64,000 nt of DNA from the NCBI GenBank assembly GCA_050084515.1, contig CM114271.1, positions 3,162,001 through 3,226,000 on the forward strand, given 5' to 3'. Within the stretch, counting starts at the first letter, position 1. Each line of letters starts with the position of its first letter. The position numbers were made by a program, and so were the translations under genes. Under the pieces are notes generated by a model. That model did not search any database and had not been told where the DNA came from. It saw nothing but the letters and a program-made list of their open reading frames with translations. Origin of the DNA: Blasia pusilla. Lineage: Eukaryota; Marchantiophyta; Marchantiopsida; Blasiales. This document shows positions 45,201-57,261 of the stretch, piece by piece.

Positions 45201-48200
45201 GAGTCACTCAGGGTCTTCATAATATTCTGCAGGGGCTTTCAAATAGGAGGACGAGCTCAACTGCTATGAATAATGAGAGTTCTCGCTCGCACAGTGTTTT
45301 TACTTGTGTCATTGAGTCTCGATTTAAGGTAAAGCCTCCCTCGAAGTCTCTAAATGTCGCAGATCCTCCGGCATCATTTACGTTGTATGTCAGGATGCAA
45401 CTTGAACAGTTTAAGGGGATCGATCCTCCGCCTCGACGTGTTCCGATTCTAGGAATTGACTTGCTCTCTTCTGGTAATTGTCCTTCCCAGAATTTGGCCG
45501 ATGGGGTGAACTGTGTTAGAAGCAGCCGCATGAACCTTGTAGACCTTGCCGGGTCAGAGCGCCAAAAACAAACTGGGGCTGCTGGTGAAAGACTCAAAGA
45601 GGCTGGGAACATTAACAAATCTCTGTCACAACTCGGGTAAGTTTTCACCCCAGACGGCATGTCATCTTGCGGGGTAAACAAGTAGGAAAGCCCTAGAGTT
45701 TCAGTAGGCTGGTCTAGAAAGCAGTGTTCACCTCTTTATACCCAGTGTTGTGGTCGCCCCTCATTACTTGTTGAATTGATAATGACGGGTGCATTGTTCT
45801 TGACATATTTGTGAATTATGACGTTAGATTTCACCATGTATCGGCATTTTCCAATACCGTGCTGATAGTTCATCTTGCATGGCAGGAATGTTATCAACAT
45901 CCTGGCAGAAGTGGCTCAAACTGGAAAGCAACGGCACATACCTTACCGTGACTCTCGTCTAACATTTCTGTTGCAAGAATCGCTAGGAGGGAATGCCAAA
46001 TTGGCAATGATATGTGCCATATCCCCAGCTAGCAGGTATGCTTCTTAGCTTCTTCGGTCCAATCAGCTGGGATCATTTCTGGGCCTTCCTTGAACATCAC
46101 GATATCAGTGCTATTCTTCGTGCCCAAGCACTGAGTTGATATACTTTCCTGTGCACAGGTCTTGCTTGAGATTTCGTGCAATAATTTGTAAATTTTACGA
46201 ATTCTAAGGACTTTCATAGCTAATTAGGAACAATTTACATGACAGCTGCAGGAGCGAGACATTGAGCACCCTCAGGTTTGCTCAAAGGGCCAAGGCTATT
46301 CAAAACAAAGCGGTTGTGAATGAAGAAACCGCAAACGATGTGAATCTTCTCAGAGAACAGATCCGTCAACTGAAGGTTTGGATATTATCACGTGATCTCT
46401 GCTGATTCGTGTTTTTCCGGAGTACTACAACGACACTAAGTATCTTTGTATCAGTATGGATCCTCTCCTCGAAACTTCCAAATAGGACCAAACTCAACAA
46501 TCACTAATTGGTATCTTGCTATTGGTTGGAACGTGTGTCGACAGGATGAACTCATGCGGATGAAAACCAATGGTCAGCAAGAGCCAGGCACAGGAAGCTA
46601 TTCTACTGGGTGGAATGCACGTCGAAGCTACAATCTCCTGCGGCTTAGTCTGAGTCATCCAATGACAATATCAGCTGCAGACCTTGAGTCAGACAATGAT
46701 TTGGAGATGGAGATTGACGAAGATGATAGCGAGCGTGACCCATCGTCTCAGTCATCAAATTCGGAAACCAAAGACGGTGCGAGAGTTGGACGTGGGAAGC
46801 TTGAGGCTATTGAGGAAAGAGAATGGATGCAAGATGATACTCCAATGGAGATGGAGAGTCCAGCAGAGGACAGGGGTTTGGTCATGCCCACGAATGCGGC
46901 CGGCAGTACGGTGGAGGTTGAGCTCACGGTGCCAGATTCTAGCGCAGACAAGGACGAACCCAACATGGATTTGGAATTTGAATCACCAAACTTCGATGAC
47001 ATTGATGCGCCAAATTTAGTTCCCGAGATGAGAACTCCTGAATTGTTGAGACTTCCCGAATTGAAGCTTCCGACGCTGCATTCACCTCCTCTGAGTGTCT
47101 CCCCAAGGCTGAAAGGAAGCCAAAAACGAGGTCTCTCGGGATCTCCACTGGCTCCCCGAGCCGAACTGTCAGTCTTAACTCATCTTCCTGAAAACTCAGT
47201 TTGTGATGAGATTTACCATTCCACACAAGAGAGATTTTGCGACGGCAGTAGTGTATCTCAGTCTCAGCAGCCGAAAAATCAATCTTTGGTGCGATCCTCT
47301 CTTCGTGCCAGTGTATCTGGAACAAGACCAACAGAGAGGCTGGCTGCGTGTCTGCATCGTGGTTTACAAATTCTTGACAATCAGCAGAAGACCTCCATGG
47401 CTGCTGTTCGCAGGTCGACTGGAGTACGATTCTCTGTCCAGAATCCCGACTTCAGCATGCCCAAAATCGTCGATAAAGTTGACAAGTCTGTGCAAACATC
47501 CCCACCGGTGCTTGTAACCACCAGTACATCCCCGCTGACGGTACCGAGCGCATTCTCCTCAAAACCGGAAGAGGTTTCGAGCTGTAAGCTTGCCTTGGCA
47601 CTCACAGAAACTTTTCTTCCCAACGAAGTGGGTACATCTACGCAGTCACTCTTCGAACAGGTTCAGGAGTTCAGAGAGAGTAATCTCCAACTGAGCTGTT
47701 CACCGTTACCGACACCAGAGGCTGATTGTGATGTCCTGATCTGCGAGAATTCACCTGCGAGAACCCAAGACGATCATCTCCAGATGACGTGCACACAATC
47801 ACTCCAGCAATTTGTGCAGGAAGCACCGCAGTTAGAGCCTCCAAACAACCTTCCGGTGAAGAGCCACGACATGTCTCAGTGGCAGCTAGTGACCATGGAT
47901 GCTCCAAAGTCGAGTCCTGCTAGTACCGGCCAAGGAAGTTTACTCCAGCTCACTCAGGTATACAACGCTATGGCTTGCAGAGTTTTTTTAATTTGATCCC
48001 TGACCTGCTAATCGAAACCTTAGAACAGAAGCGTGTTCAATCTTTTGTTCGATGGAGACGTTACAGAGATCTTTCCTTTTGAGGCTGGTTTAGAGGATTA
48101 ATCAGTCAAGGAGATTTGGTCATCTGTATGCTGTTGTGATGATGGATTTTTAAACCTTATATATCCATGTATGTGTTGTCTAGGCTGTGGAGGCATTGCT

Positions 48201-50542
48201 GACCGGAGCTATCCGAAGGGAACGTGTAGCTGAAGAAGAGATGGGAAGACAAGCTGCAGAGATTGAGCAGTTAAACCGTTTGGTAAGATGTGCAGGAATT
48301 CTCCCGTCCATCAACGCAATTATCACTGAGAATTAAGCCTTCAGAACCGTTTTTCAAGTTCTTGAATCTAAGCATGGGATTTCCCAGGAATATTTGGAAT
48401 GCTTGTTGATGGATATTTGGGTTGCTCTTGCAGGTGCGTCAGTACAAACATGAGCGTGAATGCAACGCAATCATAACCCAAACCCGCGAGGACAAGATTG
48501 CTCGACTGGAATCCCTTATGGACAATGTTATTCCCACTGATGAGTATCTCAACGAAGAGTGGTCAGCTCTGGTTCTGGAGCATCAGGTCAGTTGTCAGTA
48601 GTAAACAGGGTAACTTATAACATTTCTCGAGTGTACACCAGTGACTCGTTCAGATCTTAAGTATGAAATATGATTTTGTAGCCTCTGTTAGTAATTGTAT
48701 TGAGGAGTATCCATCCTGCGTATGTTGATTGCCATTCTTGCACATGGAAGTGTATGTGACTGCCGCTGGTTCTTTGGATATCTTATGTTTTCTGTGATGG
48801 CAGTTACTTCAAGAGAAGTTCGACAATCATCCTGAAGTCACGCACTCCAACGTAGAACAACAGCGTCTGCTCGAGGAACTGCAGCAGTATCGAAACTTTT
48901 TCGATTTGGGAGAACGAGATGTCTTGTTAGAAGAAATCACACTCTTACGAAACCAGCTGCAAAACCTTCTGGATCACTCTGGTACCCCTTCATCTGTGAA
49001 GCACAGGCGCCTATCCCTAACGCGTAAATCCATCCAAGCCACGATGATTCCTCCCCGAGAAGTAGCATCTGAATGTTCAAGCCCCTCTTCTCTTGCCTTC
49101 CCTGTTCCCCATGATCGAGAATCCGAAGGAAACCTTGGAACAACTATGATAGTGGCTGATACAAAGAGGAGTGAGGAGCTGCGGTGGGAGGAAGAGAAAA
49201 GAGAATGGGAGGAAAGAGAAAGAGATTGGATGTCTGCTCTGGAAGAGATGCGAGAGGAGGTTCAATCGTACAGACGCCAAGCAGAGAAGAGAAAGCAGGA
49301 GTTTGAGTGTGAGAAAAGATGCTCTGAGGAACTCCAAGAGGCACTGCAGATGGCCATGACCGGTCATGCGAGGCTTTTGGAGCAGTACGCAGAACTGCAG
49401 GAGAAGCACATTGGGTTGCTTGCTAGACAAAGGAAAATACGTGAGGGGTAAGTCTCCCGCGTTTCTTGAATGGACTAAAGGTTTTGAACAAGGAGATTCG
49501 GAAATCTTCTTCTGCCACTGCAAGCCAGTAATTAAGTTGGCGATTGCACGGGCTCGTTCCCACGAGGCAATCTTCTGCTAGGTGTAATAGTAGCGTGTAC
49601 TCTTAGATCGTAATCTCCACAATGCGTGTGTCATTGTTGTAACACTTGGGTGCTTACATTTGCAGAACCTCCGACGTGAAGAAGATGGCGAAGAAAGCAG
49701 GGGTGACTTCTACGGAATCCAGATGGCTGGAGGCCCAAGCCTCACAGATGGCTGGTTTGAGAGTCGAGTTAGAGGAACAAAGGAAAGCTGCAAAGGAGGA
49801 AATACAAGGCTTGCAAGCACAACTTCGAGATACTGCAGACGCAGTGCAAGCTGCTGGTGAACTACTTGTGCGTCTCAGGGAGGCAGAGGAGTCCGTGATG
49901 ATAGCTCAAGTAAGTCGATACAGTGCTATCCTCAGTAAAAACCTGTCCTTAATATAGGAGCGTATGAAAGAGATTTCCTCTAGTCTCGTTGCTGGCTGGA
50001 GTAAGTCGAATGATGGAGTGGAGTCTGCCGAAATTCTGTTTCTTTGCAGTTTTGTTTTACTTTATCTGACCCTGGGTTACTTGAAAATATAGGATGCTGC
50101 AGTGATAGCGGAGCAGGATGCGAGTGGAACGCGTCGAGACCTGGAGAAGTTTCGAAGAAGGCATGCCACCGAAATCGCCACTCTTCAACAACGTTTGCTA
50201 GAATCACGTTTGCAGAAAACTGCTGTGTGCCCAATGTGTGTGATGGCGGAAAGAGTGAAGTTCCAATTCACCGAAGTAGATGCGGAGACTGCGCAAGCCA
50301 CACTTGAGGCGGAAGCTCGTGTGATGGCTCTGAAGCAGGAGAAGGAATGGATGGCCGCACAGAGGCAGAAGGCAGCGGCCGAAGAAAGAAATTACAGGGA
50401 AGATGGAGAGGCATTCGAGACGGTTCTTACTGGAGAGCTCGAAGATCAAGGGTATGATTCAGAAGGATTACACTTGGATGAGTTCGACGATCTCGACCAT
50501 CTATTTATGGCAGAAGTGGATGATTCCCCGGGACCCAAGTGA
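42229..50542 (+). CDS. PAKRP1: Kinesin-12, phragmoplast type (PAKRP1/KINID1-like)
   Basis: This is a plus-end microtubule motor of the phragmoplast midzone. Exons in frame: 42229-42726, 43503-43646, 43897-43980, 44108-44233, 44388-44447, 44657-44710, 44933-45025, 45233-45328, 45491-45636, 45886-46035, 46246-46375, 46545-47957, 48184-48282, 48434-48586, 48804-49447, 49666-49909 and 50093-50542; 1527 aa. A basic, proline-rich head (1-166) precedes the motor, which starts 'VIVRMRPL'. The P-loop 'GQTGSGKT' (241-248) spans an intron, switch I is 'NESSRSHS' (367-374) and switch II 'DLAGSE' (403-408). The motor ends near residue 480. '[18 protein letters not shown]' is kinesin-12 text. The 471-codon exon is acidic and disordered. 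The tail has coiled coil with '[17 protein letters not shown]' and '[22 protein letters not shown]', hallmarks of PAKRP1 rather than POK1/2. Intron 45329-45490 is 162 nt and free of stops in frame. Confidence 0.95.
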
Positions 50543-52338
50543 GGACAGGTTCCCATCATTTTGATGAACGAACACGTTTCATTAACGCCCTCGGATTCAG
50601 TCGCTCCCCTTGTACCACCACAACGACCGTGACAAAATACAAAGCTTTCGAAACGTTCCGAAACCCACTCAGTGCCGTACGTTATATATAGGTATTCTCC
50701 AGGTCCGTCAAATATTATTCAACTGTCCTCACAAAGGTCCGCGAGGTGGTGGAATCCTGCCAGAGTGGTCGGATTCGAATTCTAGGACGTGGTGCAGGTT
50801 GGTGCTGCGCTTCAAGCACAAGCCGGACACTCGAAACCACCTCCGGAACCCACCTAGTTCTACTAATTAATATGTCACTCAGTACAAACCGAGAAGACGA
50901 TCGACCTTCCCGTCGAAAGTAGCAGTGTATCCCCTGTAAATGTATTAAATGGTTATTATGGTTTCTCAAGAATGGTAGCGCACCATTCTGAGAATTTCAT
51001 TGATTCTTGTAAGCTTGGTTTTCCAATAAATGATGGAAAGTGACCACCTCTTTCGTCGACGTGAACTCATCGACGAAGGATAAGCTCGCGACAGGGGACA
51101 ACGAATATGTTCCCAACAATGTCGTTTCATTTGTCGTATCATGAACTCGAAGCCTAATTCGAACCCAATTTCCGTGAATAGCGGTGCATTACGGGTCTCT
51201 CCTCCCTCCTCCCCCCGACCCGCGTGTAGATATCGTTTGATATGCTGTTCGGAAGCTTTATTGCTGCTCCACACTATATAGCGCTATGGTGAGAGGGGAT
51301 GAGGGGGTGCCGTCTCTTGAAGCGAATGAAGGAAACGAGAACAAAGTTGCGTGGCCCTTTTTCGCTCTTCCTGCACAACCTGTAGCTGAGAGCTCTGCCA
51401 CAGTTCCGACCACAGCTTTTTCCCACATACACCAGCGCACACCTCGAAACCTAGAGAATCATGAATGTGGGTCACAAGCACTCACATAATGGTCCTTCTC
51501 TCCAGTCACTCCTTGTAGGGCCGATCTGCTGTCATCAGAGAGAAAGTGAACACATCATGCGACGAGAGGCAGCATCATCAGACAGCTACAGTTCGTCAGC
51601 ATAGCGGTAGACCCGGGTACCGACTCCTCCACTGGACTCTAAAGCCCTAAACTCGCGCTTCTCGCGGTGGACTCGGTCTCCACTCCCCCCGAAAACCTGA
51701 GGATGAATAGGCCCACACACTTCGTCGGAGAAGGCAGATCATGCTACATTGCAACAACGAAGACGCATCATCGGACAGCTGAAGTTTGTCTGTCGGCATT
51801 GCGGTAGACCCGGACACTCGAGTCCTCTCATGAACCGCTCACAAGAATCCTCCTCACACTTCACTTTCACAACAGCTTCTGTTGAGGGCCTTGAGGGAAG
51901 GGGCCCTCAAGAAGCTGAGGGCCTTGAGGGAAGGGGCCCTCAACAGACGACGATTCTTGCGGTCAACTTCCAGATTCGGGTCCGCGGGAAGCGTGCCTTT
52001 CGAAGTCTCAGGACGTGGATCATTAGGGCGTTCCTTAGGATGGAGGAGATCCTATTCTAACGATATGACGTTCAAGTCTTTGATTTTTACATTCCGGATG
52101 GGTTTTTTCACCCGTGAGTACTCTTTTCCTTTTAGGTTCGGACGTGTAACCACATTTCCCGTTTATTTAGTATCATGTAAAAGATCTAACTGTTCCTAGT
52201 GTGACGAATGTAGTTAGATTTTTCTCAAAATTATTTTGGTCATAAACCGATTGGTAAGGAGAATACAATTGAGACGTAAATGATTAATAAGGGATCCTTA
52301 TGATTAATATTGGGTCCTTATGGGTTTTAACTAATATA
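50543..52338. other. Kinesin 3' region and intergenic DNA, no gene seen
   Basis: The left end should hold the kinesin 3' UTR. Two similar stretches (about 51554-51625 and 51750-51830, sharing 'gacagct', 'gcggtagaccc' and 'gactcc') look like a diverged duplication. In one frame the second reads 'CRHCGRPGHSS', like a broken CCHC knuckle, but no other gag text accompanies it. Confidence 0.5.
51883..51943. repeat. Two 28-bp direct repeats, each a hairpin
   Basis: The 28 bases at 51883-51910 are repeated exactly at 51916-51943 (33-bp spacing). Each copy has TGAGGGCC at the start and GGCCCTCA near the end, so it folds on itself. All arms can also pair with arms of the other copy. Confidence 0.95.
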
Positions 52339-52499
52339 TCTATATTATTATTCGAGAGTGTTTTTTTTATTTCAAACATCTCTTTGCTTGATGTGTGACA
52401 ATCGGAATTTTTTTTTTCTCAGAATGCAGCAAGAACAAGATGTTGTGTTTAGTATGATTACTACATTCACTTCCGTGCATGGCACGAGCTACCCACTAG
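52339..52499 (+). mobile_element. Complete short non-autonomous Helitron
   Basis: The element starts TCTATATTATTATTCGAGAG directly after A52338. It ends with a hairpin CGTGC-ATG-GCACG (52474-52486), nine bases, then CTAG at 52496-52499, followed by T52500. A 5' TC, a 3' hairpin about 10 nt before CTRR, and insertion between A and T are the defining Helitron features. At 161 bp it is very small and non-coding. Related 5' ends occur at 3780-3830, 17.37 kb, 31.98 kb and 39.23 kb. Confidence 0.85.
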
Positions 52500-52844
52500 T
52501 AGAATTAAAAGACAATGGGTTTTGAATAACTTCAAATCCCATCCTCCGTTGTCGACACTTGTACTTTTTGCCTCTCTCCGATGTTGGCAAGTGTTGTGTT
52601 TAACCAAAATAATTAAAATAACATATCATGACTTAACAAACGTCTCTTTCTTTCATATGGATTTTCACCCTTCTATAGCATGAGCATTATGCTAATTTCT
52701 TAAAATGAAATATTTTATAATCTAACCCTAATATATTCCATACCTATTCCTAATCTATATTCTAATTGGAGTATGGAGTTTTCTTAAGTGCTCCTTTGTT
52801 TGTCACTAAACTTCTCTTGAAATACTTTTAACACTTTACGAGGG

Positions 52845-53480
52845 TGTCCCATCTTAATAATCGATAGGTAGAGATCTATCACGGCAACAACATAGATAGC
52901 CAATGGACTCTCGTGAGAACTATTTCGTCCCGAGGTGTCGGATGAGGTTGAGGATAGGTCCGTTGTATCAAGAATGTCATTTCTGACAACTATCCTATTG
53001 TGGTCTTTATAGTCGGTGACTTGTTGAGTTGGTAACCGCCCCTTGTAACCTGTGCACGCAAGATACAAGGAGGATTGCTATTTTTAAAGGAAAATCTTTT
53101 TGGCTCTTCGCAAACTTATATAACGGAGGAAGATGACTTTTTTCTCGTGTTGGGCCATTGGAGCACCTCTCTTGCTCGTGTGTGAGGTAGGATCAGGCTG
53201 GTAGCGTCTGGATTCCCTCATAGCAAAGGGTGGACAAGGCTCGATATGCCGATGTAGATTCAGGAGTTTTAGGCCGAGTGTGTCATTTTTATTCTGATTT
53301 TTATATGATAAAGAAGCGAGGGGCAGGGGGAATTCGTTGGTTGCAGATAAGGCAAGCGAGTTGCCTCGGTGGAGATCCCCTGGAGACGTGTGTGTGACGG
53401 GTGTTTTATCATTTTTTGTACGGAAGACCATACGCGGAAGTAGTGTTTGTTTTCCGGAGAATTCGTTGGCATAGCTGGAC
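52845..53480 (+). repeat. Solo LTR or LTR plus leader of the gypsy family
   Basis: This copy is in the opposite orientation to the two internal elements. It starts TGTCCCATC and carries 'gagatctat', 'gtcggatgaggttgaggata', 'ggtaacc', 'ttatataacggaggaagatg', 'ttgggccattggagcacc', 'gatatgccgatgtagatt' and 'gttgcctcggtgg', all in LTR order. No pol sequence follows. The TATA-like 'cttatataacgg' at about 53114 matches the 'atataag' region in the other LTRs and is probably the element promoter. Confidence 0.85.
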
Positions 53481-53559
53481 GGGAGAGAACAATAAAGTGT
53501 AGCGGCAAGAACGCTTGACGTGTTAAACGATAATAATAATGCCGCTTTAATTTCCAATT

Positions 53560-54865
53560 TCCACATACCTCTCCTTTTGATACCTAATCTTCCTAATCCT
53601 GCATATGAGGATTCGATCTTTCATCCCATAAAATCAATAAAGATTCATTTGAAAACTCAATGAATTTTTTAAAAAACCATCAAAACCATTAGCCACTAGA
53701 TAATTACCTATTATTAATTTAAACCACCTCGTAACAATGCAAATGAGAACATCTACCTATAGTAAGATAGTGGCTACCGTGAGGCGACGTCCCATCTACG
53801 CACGCCTCCACATATAGCGATCGGCGGTAGTTGGATCCACTACCGCCTCTCCGGAGAGTCCAGGGCACCACACAAGAGTCGACTGTATCGCCGTCAAGTC
53901 CGCAAGACCAGAGCCGAAGGTGGGGACGGCGGGAGCTTGAGGGGTGGTCGCCGGAGACGGCGGAGCCCGAGGGTACTAGATACGCTCGCCGGATACGAGA
54001 AGTCCCGCGGGTCGGGCTGTGTTGTTCGTAGGAGCGGCAGCCGCGTCTTTGGTGTGGACGGGGGAATAGTCGTCCGCGAGCTTCACTTCGCGATGCATGT
54101 ACGGTGAGATGGCGGACTGCCGAGTGCGAAGGCGAAGGCGCTTTGGATTCGATTGCCGCATTTTGGCGTTTGGGTGTTGATTGTTGGCTGTTGTGGAGAG
54201 AGAGAGGGAGCAAAGATGCACTTCGATAAAAACGAGTGATGGAACGAGAGAGAGAGAGAGGGTAGCGAGAGAGTGAGGGACGGGGTGAGAATTGGGGGTG
54301 ATTCTGTGATGCGTGGGAGGTCCGAGGAGCGCGAGAGGGGTTTGATTGACTGTTGGGGTTGGGGTTGGGTTTTGGATCGAGTCTGCGTACGGGTGGACAG
54401 GAAAAAGTCTCGCGCGGGATGCGTGAGAGTTGGGGGCGTCTATAGAGCTTTGTGGTCGCGGACAGTGTGATGAGAGGCGATTGATGTCTGTCCATTGGCG
54501 ATGGTGGTGAGAGGGGAACGCTCGGTTTAGAGCGAGGCTAGGTCGTTCTGATGGGTGGGTAGTAGGTCTGCGATGTGGAGTTTGCTTCTGGAGGAGTTTG
54601 AATCTTGAAGCGACTTCGGGCGTCGCAGTGGAAGCTGATTGTTGCCCTCAATTGTTCCAGGGCCTCAAGTGTGCGGCGAGTTTCTGCCGCGATTGGATCG
54701 CGTGGCCGTAGATCGGAGCAGCTCTCGCTTCCGAGTGAGATCTCCGTGCGGTGGGAGAGCGATTCTTCTCGACTCCGCCGCTCCTGTGCTCGGGAGTTTG
54801 CCGAGTATGTGGTGACTGTTGCTGGAGTCTGGTAGTAAATCTGTCTTCGGTTGGAGGCGGGCGCG
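53560..54865. other. Upstream region and leader of the GT47 gene
   Basis: The AT-rich left part gives way to GC-rich DNA from about 53760. Long open frames on the minus strand here (up to about 258 codons, 53719-54495) have arginine- and proline-rich text without family resemblance. One shorter minus-strand frame (53976-54221, 'MHREVKLADDYSPVH') looks somewhat protein-like, so a divergent first exon cannot be excluded. GA-rich tracts at 54197-54260 are a likely core promoter element. Confidence 0.45.
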
Positions 54866-56257
54866 ATGGTTCAGGTCGCACAGGAAAATGGTCGGGTCGG
54901 GCTTTCCTTGAGGCGGGGAGTGATGGTAGCAGTGATTGTGTATACTGCGATCAGTGCGATTCTTCTGGGGAGATCTTATATGAATGGGCCGATTCAGGTC
55001 ACGCACAAGTCGTCGAAGTTTCTCGTCAGTGTACATGGAAACGTTGCGAATTCTCTTCTGGACGAGAATTCTTACGATCTGGCGTCGGACGAGACGGCTA
55101 ATTCGTCGGAGGATGGGTTGAACTCGTCGGGGATTCGGATGGGGCGTGGAGGTGTCAGCGACGATGCGCAGGGTGCTGAAGACGAGCGTTACGATGAGTT
55201 GCGGAACAGTCTCTACCATTCCTCGCTGGTGTTCGGGCTGAACTACGAAGAGATGCTGTCGAAGTTCAAAGTTTATGTGTATCCCGGAGAGGATTACGTA
55301 TTCGACGGTGCATCTGGAATCGCTTCCAATCGCGACGTTCGCTTCACAGATGACTTTTTCATGCGCAGTCTCTACCAGAGTGATTTCGTCACGCTGGATG
55401 CCGAGAAAGCGCACATATTCCTCATACCTGTTTCACTCCGAGCCTTGCTCGCTGATGCACACATAGGCCCATCGAAGATCGGACGCTTTCTTAACAAGTA
55501 CGTTCAGGGCATCAGAGACGATTACCCTTACTGGCAGAGGACGCTTGGAGCAGACCATGCTTTCGTGACCTGCAAGGACTACAGAGAAGATGGATCTAGA
55601 AACGGGCTGGAGCTGAAAAAGAACGTGATTCAGATCGCTTGCTTTCCTCCTGACGGTGAAATCCAGTCTTTCTACCCTCACAAAGATGTTTCAATGCCCG
55701 AGTTCCAGCCGAATCGTGAGTATGAGGTGCGACGAGGTGTGCATGTCGAACGCACGAAATTGGCTTACTATTGCGGAGGGCCGATTGATGGATCGTCTGC
55801 GTTGGCGTCAATCGAGGACTCGTGGAAGAGTGATCCGGACTTCGTTGTGGACGCTCCTGACGTCGAAGAGGATGTGTACGAGAGTGGCCTACGAAGCAGC
55901 AAGTTCTGTGTGATCGTATTGCCCAAGAATAGCGCGATGATTGTGGATGCTCTGCGCCTCGGCTGCGTCCCTGTGCTCATCTCGACCGGCCGGCTGCACG
56001 ACTTGCCATTCCAGGATGTTCTCAACTGGAAACAGTTCGCACTCGTCATCAGCCAGAAGAAAGCCAAGAATCTGAAGAATGTGTTGGCGCAAATATCGGA
56101 GGAGAAGTACTCCACCATGCAGTTCCTGGCGAAGGAAGCCAGCAAGCATGTGGCATGGCACTTCCCTCCGCAGGATCAGGATGCATTTTTCATGGTTCTG
56201 TATGATCTGTGGATCCGTCGCCACTCCATTAGGTACGTGCGCAGAGATGATCTGTAA
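54866..56257 (+). CDS. Exostosin-family glycosyltransferase (GT47), type II membrane protein
   Basis: This is a single-exon gene of 463 aa. The ATG at 54866 is the first in frame; no stop separates it from a TTG five codons upstream. Residues 18-36 ('GVMVAVIVYTAISAILLG') form a signal anchor after two Arg, so the catalytic part should face the Golgi lumen. A variable Ser/Asp-rich stem (45-112) includes one N-glycosylation sequon (N86). The exostosin domain (about 131-415) begins 'LSKFKVYVYPGEDYV' and contains 'KAHIFLIPVSLRALLA', 'PYWQRTLGADHAFVTC', 'YCGGPIDG', 'LRSSKFCVIVLPKNSA' and 'ALRLGCVPVLIS', the conserved GT47 C-terminal nucleotide-sugar region. GT47 enzymes build plant cell-wall polysaccharides such as xyloglucan side chains, arabinan or xylan; the substrate of this one cannot be read from the sequence. 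It is convergent with the CBM20 gene. Confidence 0.93.
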   Translation: MVQVAQENGRVGLSLRRGVMVAVIVYTAISAILLGRSYMNGPIQVTHKSSKFLVSVHGNVANSLLDENSYDLASDETANSSEDGLNSSGIRMGRGGVSDDAQGAEDERYDELRNSLYHSSLVFGLNYEEMLSKFKVYVYPGEDYVFDGASGIASNRDVRFTDDFFMRSLYQSDFVTLDAEKAHIFLIPVSLRALLADAHIGPSKIGRFLNKYVQGIRDDYPYWQRTLGADHAFVTCKDYREDGSRNGLELKKNVIQIACFPPDGEIQSFYPHKDVSMPEFQPNREYEVRRGVHVERTKLAYYCGGPIDGSSALASIEDSWKSDPDFVVDAPDVEEDVYESGLRSSKFCVIVLPKNSAMIVDALRLGCVPVLISTGRLHDLPFQDVLNWKQFALVISQKKAKNLKNVLAQISEEKYSTMQFLAKEASKHVAWHFPPQDQDAFFMVLYDLWIRRHSIRYVRRDDL

Positions 56258-56950
56258 ACGGGCGTGCCAGAAATCGTCGCTTCTTCAATGTGCGTCCAGA
56301 GATGACCTTCACTGAGCCACGGCGCCGTCCGACGAGTTGTACATAGAGAGAAGTAGTTGCTGTGTCCATAGCCTTGTGATGTCTAGACTGAGATCGGCGG
56401 AATGGGGGGGAGATGAGGGCTTCCTGCCGACTCGAAGACTTTGAGGATGGTGGCTGCGAAAGCACCGGCGTCCACCAACGATGTTGCAATGGTCACCTTT
56501 GAAAAGAGAGGTACACCTGTGCAGATTTGGAAAAGCATCTGCAATAGACATTCGCGGCATTATTATTTCGGGCCTGCCATGTTCATGCTCAATTCATCGT
56601 GTCTTGATTTGTTTCTTACCGATTTGACTGTCGTGTACTTCTTCAGTCCTTCCAGCAGCACGAATATGATCCAATCGGCAAGCCATCGTGTCTTGATTTG
56701 TTTCTCTTGATCCACTATCCCGAGTCTTTCGGTCAGATCGGCGCGTTGAGATTCCGTAATCTGTGCTCTGACGCCGCACATGCCCATGAATCACGAGCAT
56801 GACAAGCCGGTTCTCTCCTCTCGTTCCAGTTATGTTACCAGAGTGCGGGGAATCTGGTAATGAAGTGAGCAATGTATTTCCCCTTGAGACCTTCCGATGT
56901 GTGCGAGAAGGAATGAGTTTTTGCTGCATTGTCCCGTTCTGCGCTGCCTT

Positions 56951-57001
56951 AAGAGCTAGCCTTCCGAGTGACTTGCAGCGGCACTCGGAAGGCTAGCTCT
57001 T
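56951..57001. repeat. Perfect 20-bp stem-loop
   Basis: Positions 56951-56970 (AAGAGCTAGCCTTCCGAGTG) are the exact reverse complement of 56982-57001, with an 11-nt loop. It lies about 700 bp past the GT47 stop codon, in otherwise featureless DNA. Confidence 0.97.
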
Positions 57002-57261
57002 GAAGAACATCTTTACCGATTCTGAGATTCTTGGTGTGCAGCGATGTCGGAACTCAATTGTCCAGAAAACGACCCTTTCAATCGATCTTGAGCTCCCCTG
57101 TTCCACCTAATTTGACAGTGTTCCGCTAGGTCGTGTTGTTTCTCGCGGTCGCTGACATGGGCTGAATGGATCCACCCTGACAGAAGTCGGAATGAAATGC
57201 GTGATTGCCTTTCAGAGGTGGGGTTAGACGGCACAAAGCGGTTCTGTAGTCGTGAGTGTTG

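Noticed and set aside
51749-52060. Open frame with 'CRHCGRPGHSS', like a CCHC knuckle
   Set aside because: The final Cys is missing, and no other gag or pol text surrounds it. It is too little to call a retroelement.
53719-54495. A 258-codon open frame on the minus strand upstream of the GT47 gene
   Set aside because: The text is Arg/Ser/Pro-rich with repeated Asn-Pro, and it overlaps the probable promoter and leader of the GT47 gene. No domain was recognised, so I described the region but did not call a gene.
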